Shown here in pieces: positions 56,701-64,000 of a stretch of 64,000 bases of DNA (positions are counted from its first letter, which is position 1; the number at the start of each line of letters is the position of its first letter). This DNA comes from Cloeon dipterum. Taxonomy: Eukaryota; Arthropoda; Insecta; Ephemeroptera; Baetidae. The stretch spans positions 12,094,545-12,158,544 of the forward strand of contig NC_088790.1 of the NCBI RefSeq assembly GCF_949628265.1. The letters are read 5' to 3'. The notes beneath the pieces were generated by a model that saw only the letters and a program-made list of their open reading frames with translations, searched no databases and was not told the DNA's origin. Made by a program: the position numbers and the translations under genes.

Positions 56701-59700
56701 CATTAAGTAAAAACTGCGATTCGTCAATTAATTATCCATAAATTACAAAAATACTGTTTTCCGCCAAAGTTCAAGTTTAGTTATCTTTTGAGTCATGAGT
56801 GTTACAGAGTAATATCTATAAGAATGTCGGAATGAAAGATTAAATGAGGAAGTCTTTAAAGCAACAAGGCTGAAGTCCGTTTTAATTAAATTATAGGATA
56901 ACAATGAAGTTTAAAAGCAATACATCCAATTTGGCACTTCAAATTTCTGTCAAACTATAGGCATGTCTTGAAGTAATTTGAAATCAAGATCGCAATAATT
57001 TCTCATTTATTTAGCTTTTAAATTTCGTTAAATCAGTGATTCTGCCTCTTTGGGAATAGCTGGCAATTAATGCCTCGTTTTGAAATTTGCTGCTAAGTGG
57101 TATTTAAAATTTTAAAATTAATATTTCAGAGGGGAAATATAATAAATAGAATATTCTTTTGTAGAAGTATATCCGAATTTGCTTAGCATTCACCCCCTAA
57201 ATTGAAAGGTCAAAATTAATAAATTTGAGACTCAAACGTTTAAGATATTTTTGGGATAGTTTGCTTGCTTTCAAGATTCTTTTAATAATCCTGCGTGCTG
57301 CGCCGGTTAGAGTTCGTCACAGAGGCAGGAGAGATCTATGTTTAAATTATGATTTACTCAAAATATGAACACGAGAAGCAGAAGCAAGAAAATTCGGAGC
57401 ATGCTGGAAGCGAACGGGCAATTTCCGCGGAATTAATTGCTTCGAGGATAAGCGCGGTTTCCCCAATGGCCGGTCTAGCCTTGGCGTTTGCGAAAAGTTG
57501 GTCCATTAGGGGCTGGGCGATAGAATAATTAATTTGGTCAAACAAGTCGACGCGCGCGCGCCAAGGTGCTTTTTGCCTCGCACCAAAACCCGGCCATTAA
57601 TTAATAGAAATCGGGCTCATTTTGCGGCCAGCCACAGGCATCCAGCTGTTTTTCACGAAACTGAGCAGCCGGCTCGCTGGGGATGAGAAATAATTGGCTC
57701 CAACCGAAAATACATGAGCGCAATAAGACGATTTATTAGCTGGCTCCAACATCAACAGGCGGGTGGCAAAAATAATGGACCTCTCATCTACATTAGTTTC
57801 TCCATACGCAGGCAGCTCGGAAAGTAAATTAAATAATGGGATAATGAACTTTACAAAATTCAACCAGTGGGAGAAGTCTAAATTTGGCAGGGAAGAGCCC
57901 AAAAGTGCCAATTGATTTAAAAATGTCTGTAGCAGTAAAAAATTATCCGTGGGAATAGGCATTTAATTAGACTGAAATTCGGCCATCTAACCTCAAACTC
58001 AAATTTTTCGAAATTAATAAAGCAAATTTAATGATGAACATTAAAAAGGTTCTAAAAAATTTAAATCTATATTTACAGAATATTAACAAAACGTAGATTC
58101 AAGTTGTCCAGCGCTAATTTGATTTTTCGTACTTGTAAACAAAATTACAAATAGTGATCAATTTATAATTATCTGTATTGTCTCTTGAAAACTTGATAGT
58201 GGCCCGGAAAATATATATTTTTCCATATTTTGGACATTTCAAATATATTGATATGTGTACATATATTTTGATTATTTTATTTTTTCATACACATTAATTC
58301 AAAATTAAAATTGCAACAGGAACAAGACTGCAAAGAATGGCTAGACGGTTTTATGATCTTCTTGCATCACTGCTATTTAAAAAATTTGAAAAGACGATTT
58401 ATTCTTTTTTTTGCGCTCAACCCATAAAACCCGATTTTGCTGTTTACATACAAAGTTTCTTTGGCGCAAAACTTGGACCTGCAAGTAAGTATCAACTTTT
58501 CTTGCTTGCCTTTCCAGTTCACTGAAATCGGATTTATGGAAATCGAGACCAATTTAAACAAACAACCGCGCGTGCAGATTTCTTCAGCTGGCGAGTTCAG
58601 CCACCTGTGAAATAATAATTGGCGTCCGCGTTAGTTGGTTATTATGTGTTTTTGTGCCGAGCGCGCCGAAGAAAATCTCGAACGGAAGAATAAGAAAAGG
58701 GAGAGAAAAATCGGCTGGAAATGAAAATGGGGCTGGGGCGAGTGATTTACTGCTGCGTGGCGAGTGAATAAATTTATTTTCACGCGCAAGAATCGAACCA
58801 GTCGAGAGAGGAGAAGAAAAGCAAATTATTTTGCCTCGGCTCCTCCTCTTATATATAATATTTATAATAAATCGTTTGCGGCCTTCCGAGAGCGGAAATA
58901 TTAAATAGTACGACTTTGTCGGCGAGCGTGAGTGACGGAAATTGCATTCTCTCCCGCTGCGATCAAGGCAGGAAAAGCGCTGAGCGCCGGATTCGATTGC
59001 GACACACGCAGAATATCACAGACTGGATTTAGATCCAAGCAACAGTCATCACAAAACTTGAGCTTTGACAGATGCGGAAAGTTTCACAAACATCTTACTC
59101 ATTATACATTTAAATAATGCAATTGTTTCTACGAGTAGAGAACTTGACATATTTCTTCTACGTCTTTTGCAAGAATGAGTATGATGCAACTTCATAAATA
59201 TGTATGTCTATTTTATTCTGTATATTTTTTATTAGTTTATTCATTTTTTCAAAGACCCTAAGTCCCGTGAACTTTGCCCCAAAACACAATCATTTTTAGA
59301 AACGTTCAAACGAAAATTTGAAGGGAAAAATCAATCTCTATTACAATGGAGACAGCCGTTGACCAATTTTCATACATGCATATTTTCTCTCATTGTTAGT
59401 AGTTGCTCTTGATTTGCAGATTGCAGATCACGAAATCCTCCAATTTGAAATGGATACAGAATTTATTCACGCTTGAATTGAAGAGCATCCATCGAGTTGC
59501 AAGGAAATTTTGTCGCCGCCAGTCAATCGGGAGGGATCTTGAAATGAAAAGAAGATGCTGTGGCTTATGTACAGCTCGCTCCTCTAATTTGGGCGCGGAG
59601 CACTTTGCAGCGCCAATTTCGCTGATGGGTCGCAATAAAAAGCGGCGCGGTGGAAAAGTTTCTTTGTCCCGCGGGCAAAAAAGCGCTTCAGCTCGTCCGC

Positions 59701-60516
59701 ATAATGACACACGCCTGCAAGACCTCAAGAAAGGCACTGCACAAAACGCCATCAGATACTGCGTGAGCGTTGTCTTCTTCTCCATCTTTTGATGGAAATA
59801 AATGGAAATGCTGTTGTTGTTTTTAAAGAAAATTCGGCACATTTCATATTACTTGTCAGAAGTGACAGCCGGATTTGGCAAAGTCTTGGAGGTAAAAACG
59901 TTCGTGCGATCAGACTGCCGAGTTTTAATGAAAAACAGCAGAGTTTTTGCGGCTCCTTCCCATCTCGCACTTCTTTTGTGTCAAACTTTTGCACGCCTTT
60001 TATTTTACACCGCCGGCAGCTTTCTTGATTCGATTGTATAGAAATGCAATTTGAGATGAAAGACGCCCCAGAAATCGAATTTGTCTCGGCTTTTCTTTCA
60101 CTCTTAATGAGCTTTCGCCTGGGGAAAAATACTATAGCTATTTTCCCTTTCTAGACGCTCAGATATTAAATTTTAAATTATATACATTTCTACCAATTGC
60201 CGCGAGTGTTCTGAGATATTAGAGGAGATATTCCCTGTGACAACTCACTGAGTGAAAATTGCTTTTGTTTGTTTGTACACAGTAAATATGCTCCCTTTGA
60301 ATTTCTAAATCGTATTAAGTGTTGGAAAAATCTACTCGCTACATGTACCAACGTAAAACATCTTAGAAAAATTAGTTTTAATCCATTCATACTAGCCAAA
60401 TTAACAATATTACAAAAAAATTATCGTACAATTTGATCAGTTTTTTTTATAATATTTTTTTATAAAAAAAAACAAGAGTTATTTAGTAAATTAGCATATT
60501 GTCTTGTAAATTCAGT
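53721..60516. other. Large noncoding stretch, part 5
   Basis: AT-rich DNA. The strongest CpG-rich block is about 55780-56260, which could be a promoter or 5' UTR, but no coding start follows in it. Smaller islands lie near 57380-57600, 58570-58760 and 59500-59740. No recognised exon. Confidence 0.4.
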
Positions 60517-60602
60517 CCAGCCGATTGCCGTAGAAGCACCTAGAAAGATTTTTTACTTCAAAAAATTGTTTTTCACGTTTCTACGGCGATTGACTAGACT
60601 GG
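60517..60602 (+). other. Hairpin with ~16-bp stem, precursor-like
   Basis: A plus-strand transcript pairs CGATTGCCGTAGAAGC with GTTTCTACGGCGATTG, three of the pairs being G-U, plus CCAG with CTGG at the base. The loop is about 40 nt. It lies about 110 bp outside the LTR. It may be a repeat remnant. Confidence 0.3.
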
Positions 60603-60715
60603 TTTATGTTTTCAGCACATCAGTATAAATCGTTTTAAGGGCACAGCAGCAGGATATATTGAGTCTTAAATCTCAAATTTTGAAATATACGATGGTGCCA
60701 TTTGCGTCTTCGAGC

Positions 60716-61200
60716 TGTAACGCGCGTGTCTAGGGAACTTTGTGCTACGCGTTACTATCTGGCGCGGCTTGAAGAGCCGGCGCCCAGATCTAGCCTGTTC
60801 TGCTTTTGGGCTGCGGGAACTCTCTCGTGGGAGTTCCCGCGATTAAACTGAATTTGGACTCTTTCGGCCGGTCTGCGGCACCCAGAGCCGGGCACTCGCC
60901 TTGGTCGATCTCGTGGTCGACAGGCGGTGTCCTCGAACTCCGTCACTGTCAGACGGACAGTGCTCAAATGCGGAGGATTACGTAATAAATGAATTGCTTT
61001 AAGCCAAACTTACTATTATTCAGGACGGTCTCAAACAATTATACGACTCCCTTATAATTTGAACACTTGAGATTCTTTATTATCAGATACGACGACCGCC
61101 GCCCGCGACGGCCTAACTTACATTGACCTCCTCCCCGCTCGCTAGCGCACAGAGGGGTCGCCTTATACAGGTGCTAGTGGGGGAAAAGGTGGCTCCTACA
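60716..61200 (-). mobile_element. Putative 3' LTR of a minus-strand LTR retrotransposon
   Basis: On the minus strand it begins TGTAGGAGCC directly after a G-rich, polypurine-like GGGGGTGAA and ends GCGCGTTACA, so the tips are TGTA...TACA. It holds TGTATAAGG (61161-61169, TATA-like) and AATAAA (61076-61081), in order. The 3' half is GC-rich with two hairpins (60813-60840 and 60944-60962). The second LTR is outside the window, so this call rests on internal signals and the adjacent gag. Confidence 0.65.
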
Positions 61201-62349
61201 TTCACCCCCAATTAAAAAACAAAAATTTTGAAAAAAAAAATTGGGTTTGTATGGTGGTTCATTGTAATTTTTTTTTAATTAATTATTTTTGGCAAGACAA
61301 GGGCAGAAAATAAGATTGGTCTTTTTTACAATTGTCAAACACGATTTGCACTTTGAAGATCTTTAATCTGTAGAGGCAGCAGCGTCGTCGTTGCGGCTCG
61401 TTGGTGTCGACGATGGTTGGTGAAGTCAATGACGGGCGGTGATGATGTTTTGTTGTCGAAGGTCTTACTCAGGTGATGGCGGAAGACCTCAGGTTGGTGG
61501 GTCGTAGAAGCATCTATAGGTTGGCGTTAGAAGCGAGCCGAAAATTTAGCAGGATCCGATGTTGTAGGGATTTGGTTCGGCCAGCGTCGATGACGAAAAA
61601 GGAGAAAACTAAGACGTTTTTAGGGTTTAGGTTAACTTCTGGAATATGGATTGTCCCTTTAATATTTGAATCTTTATTTTTTTATTTTGCAGTCATTTGG
61701 TTTTTTTTAAAAATGCCATACGATATGAGGCTTTTTTAAATTTGTAATATTGACATGTTTAATTATTGACAATTTTATTGCATCACAAATATTTTCAGGG
61801 GAGAAATAGCAAGAGAATTTTCATGTTTGTTTGGTTATAGAACTGCTAAAAATTATCTTTTTTTAATTTTATTGAATAAGAATTGTTTGAATTTACCGAA
61901 TTTACATGCATTTTTGTCAGGTTACCACGATTTTGCTGCTTTATTATTGCATGTTGTGACGTTTAAAGTCAGCCAATATGCGCAGAGGGCGTTGCGAGTG
62001 GTTTGGTTTGTGTTAAGCTGTCTTATTGCGGTAACTTATCCTGAAGTGTTATGTTTTTGATGCGAAAAATTAATAAATAATTCTTTCCAACTTAATCTTG
62101 CGTTCTCTGCTAGTCCTGGTATTTTTACAACAGTTGCAACGCACGAGTCGCACGTGTACAGTGATATTTGGTCAGCATTTGCGATTACTATTCTATCATT
62201 TATCTTTTCACGACAAGGATTTAGTTTTAAAAATTTTCCCGCTCATTTGATGAGTATATTAAAAGTTTATCGGACCTAATGGCTGCTTGCTGCCAGCCCT
62301 GCTGACAATTTAGCTGCGGCATGTGACATTGGTGGAATTACTGGATTTA
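61201..62349 (-). mobile_element. Degenerate internal region between gag and LTR
   Basis: About 1.15 kb where pol would be expected, but far too short for it. Only scattered frames survive. One runs on beside the end of gag with KPKPIAKAEVPKAK and SSADIINPVIPPMSHAAAK; another has IANADQISLYTCDSC. No reverse transcriptase, RNase H or integrase motif was seen. The element is therefore deleted or non-autonomous. Confidence 0.55.
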
Positions 62350-63921
62350 TTATATCTGCTGATGAGAGAAATTTAGCTTTAGGAACTTCCGCCTTAGCAA
62401 TGGGTTTAGGTTTTTCATTTTAACCTTTATTTTGTGCCTATTGCTTTGGACCTTTTTCCTCGGTCTCAGGGCAGGATGGCACCTTCCTGTTGAACTTTGT
62501 CCTGGTGTTTTTGCAAGTCGCTTTGGCTGTGTACCAGGGCGTGGTTGGAAGTTCGGCCAAAATGGTGTTAGTCGTACTGGACCACGATTTTCGCTAAATT
62601 GATATTTTCGGTCTTGGATTGGTGGACCTTTGGGCGCATGGCGCTCGCCAGTATGGTAGCCCCTGTGAAGCTGGGGGTTCAGGGAACGCAAACTAACTGG
62701 TTGAAGTGGTGGTTGAGTGCGCAATGGACTCTGCACCTGATTTTTGTTGACTTGAGCGTATGGTTTTGCATGGCCACGGCGAGCAAAAGCTGGCCCCGCA
62801 AAATTTGCAGCTGCTCGTGGTGGACGGCGAGGTTTTTTCCTTTCTAATTCAGCTTGAATCGGTTTAAATGACTCATCTAATGCAGCCACTGACCTAGAAA
62901 CTCGCTTGTCAGTGTTTTGCCTGTATTCAGGGTGTACAGCGCTTTTTATTGAGTCAGAATCAGGGTGGTTCTGATCAATTTGTTTGGATATCAGGTCTTT
63001 TGCGTGTGGGAAGATAGACGGTGGTTCTTCCGCGTGCTGGAAGCATTTCTCCAGGTCTTTATTTAACTGCACTGTATTGTCAGGTACGCTGTATTCTCGC
63101 ATGAATGCCGTTTCAAACTTGTCCCATGAGGCAAAGGTATGGCTGTAGATCACAAACCAATTGGCTGCATCCTCCACTAGTGCTGTGGGGAGTCGATACT
63201 GCACCAATTGCAACAGGGAAATTCCATGAGCAATCGCTATTTGCTTTATTTGCCTGATAAATTCGTAAGGCGATTTTTTATCAGCTCTGCCAGAAAATGA
63301 TGGCACTGGAATTTTTGCAAGCTTGAACAGCGTCGCCTGCGCGTTTTGCGCAGGAGAAAAGCTTCCCTGGTTGGCACTCAGGGTATTTGGGAATGCGTGA
63401 AATGCGGCTGACGGTGCATATGAGACTGTTGCAGGTTGCGTAATCTGAATTCCTGTGGATTGCGACGCAATTCCCAAATTCTGGTTTTGGCCCAAATTTT
63501 GGTTTATTGGGCTTGATGTCGCTTGGGGCGCGTATTGTGGACCACCACTTGATTGAGATAATGTTTGCACTATCTCTTCTGGCGCAATTTTATGCCTCAT
63601 CATCAAGCGCATCATTTGATCCAAATGCTGAATGTGGATCATTTTGTACATGGAAAATTGCGTTTCCTCATTAATTTCGTCCCCTGTTGGAGCTCGTGGT
63701 CCAAAGGGTGGTTTTTCGGGTGCCCGGAAACCTGTTCCAGTGGCCCCTGTTGTGTTTTCATCATGCGCTTTTGCATGATCTATCCCCGCGTGGTTTTCAC
63801 TTAGGGAGAAATGCGTACTGTCAATGTTTACTGTTCCTGACGGCTCAAGGCCCGTCACAGTGATATCCGAGTCCCCTTTTTCTGGGGTCCTCGTGGAGTC
63901 CATCTCTGCGGTGTGACTCAT
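62350..63921 (-). CDS. LTR-retrotransposon Gag-like protein
   Basis: A 523-residue frame from the ATG at 63921 (MSHTAEMDSTRTPEKG). The N-terminal ~190 residues are low complexity, with a short helical patch (HLDQMMRLMMRHKIAPEEIV). The middle matches the retrotransposon gag core: IPVPSFSGRADKKSPYEF, a predicted helical stretch, AANWFVIYSHTFASWDKFE and FMREYSVPDN. The tail is Arg/Pro/Lys-rich and basic, as in nucleic-acid-binding Gag tails, but I find no CCHC zinc knuckle. The frame is open throughout, yet near its 3' end another frame looks more Gag-like, suggesting a frameshift close to 62430. It is probably Ty3/gypsy-like. The 5' leader continues off the right edge. Confidence 0.75.
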   Translation of the reverse strand: MSHTAEMDSTRTPEKGDSDITVTGLEPSGTVNIDSTHFSLSENHAGIDHAKAHDENTTGATGTGFRAPEKPPFGPRAPTGDEINEETQFSMYKMIHIQHLDQMMRLMMRHKIAPEEIVQTLSQSSGGPQYAPQATSSPINQNLGQNQNLGIASQSTGIQITQPATVSYAPSAAFHAFPNTLSANQGSFSPAQNAQATLFKLAKIPVPSFSGRADKKSPYEFIRQIKQIAIAHGISLLQLVQYRLPTALVEDAANWFVIYSHTFASWDKFETAFMREYSVPDNTVQLNKDLEKCFQHAEEPPSIFPHAKDLISKQIDQNHPDSDSIKSAVHPEYRQNTDKRVSRSVAALDESFKPIQAELERKKPRRPPRAAANFAGPAFARRGHAKPYAQVNKNQVQSPLRTQPPLQPVSLRSLNPQLHRGYHTGERHAPKGPPIQDRKYQFSENRGPVRLTPFWPNFQPRPGTQPKRLAKTPGQSSTGRCHPALRPRKKVQSNRHKIKVKMKNLNPLLRRKFLKLNFSHQQI

Positions 63922-63961
63922 GCCTTCGAAGTCCAAATCAGTTTTGGAGCTTACTACTTCT

Positions 63962-63988
63962 ACCGCACGCTATTTAATAACGTGCGGT
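63962..63988. repeat. Leader hairpin upstream of gag
   Basis: ACCGCACG and CGTGCGGT form 8-bp perfect arms with an 11-nt loop, 41 nt before the gag ATG in the element's leader. It might be an RNA structure of the element. Confidence 0.6.
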
Positions 63989-64000
63989 GCTCGACTCAGC

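Noticed and set aside
59396..59842. 148-codon minus-strand frame and overlapping 129-codon plus-strand frame
   Set aside because: Mutually antisense with no recognised motif; treated as chance.
61827..62060. Hydrophobic 77-codon plus-strand frame that could suggest an env-like membrane protein
   Set aside because: It is on the opposite strand to gag and within an AT-rich degenerate region; there is no support for env.

Overview
The window looks like nuclear DNA from an animal, most likely an arthropod and probably an insect. It is AT-rich, its genes are split by many short GT-AG introns, and its proteins match metazoan families: intersectin/Dap160, ACSS3, SMIM13, TSPO and METAP1. I cannot name the species. 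Gene models below were built by hand from splice sites and reading phase; every exon join quoted keeps the frame.

The first 16 kb is gene-dense. From left to right it holds the 5' part of an intersectin gene (minus strand, running off the left edge), a complete 13-exon ACSS3-type short-chain acyl-CoA synthetase (minus), a two-exon SMIM13-like membrane protein (minus), TSPO (plus) and METAP1 (minus). TSPO has two tandem, homologous terminal exons. TSPO and METAP1 are tail to tail with only about 200 bp between stop codons. A foldback hAT-type MITE sits upstream of TSPO. There is no sign of an operon. The genes look like unrelated housekeeping neighbours: endocytic scaffold, short-chain acyl-CoA metabolism, outer mitochondrial membrane protein and N-terminal Met removal.

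From 17.4 to 19.7 kb there is a nested repeat: an element with 22-bp terminal inverted repeats enclosing a large palindrome and a GC-rich, gene-like fragment. At 21.67 kb a GC-rich stretch carries what looks like a signal-peptide-coding first exon on the plus strand, ending at a splice donor. The next ~39 kb (21.8-60.5 kb) has no recognisable exon. It is either a very large first intron or a gene desert. It alternates AT-rich DNA with CpG-containing islands and holds palindromes, microsatellites, an inverted pair of ~80-bp dispersed repeats and a probable non-LTR retrotransposon tail.

The right end is a minus-strand LTR retrotransposon, probably Ty3/gypsy-like: a putative 485-bp 3' LTR (60716-61200), a degenerate internal stretch and a long gag-like frame. 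No pol was recognised, and the 5' LTR would lie beyond the window.

The most interesting biology is the TSPO locus. Its two alternative last exons differ at the CRAC cholesterol-motif tyrosine and in their C-terminal tails, one of which ends in a dilysine-like sequence.
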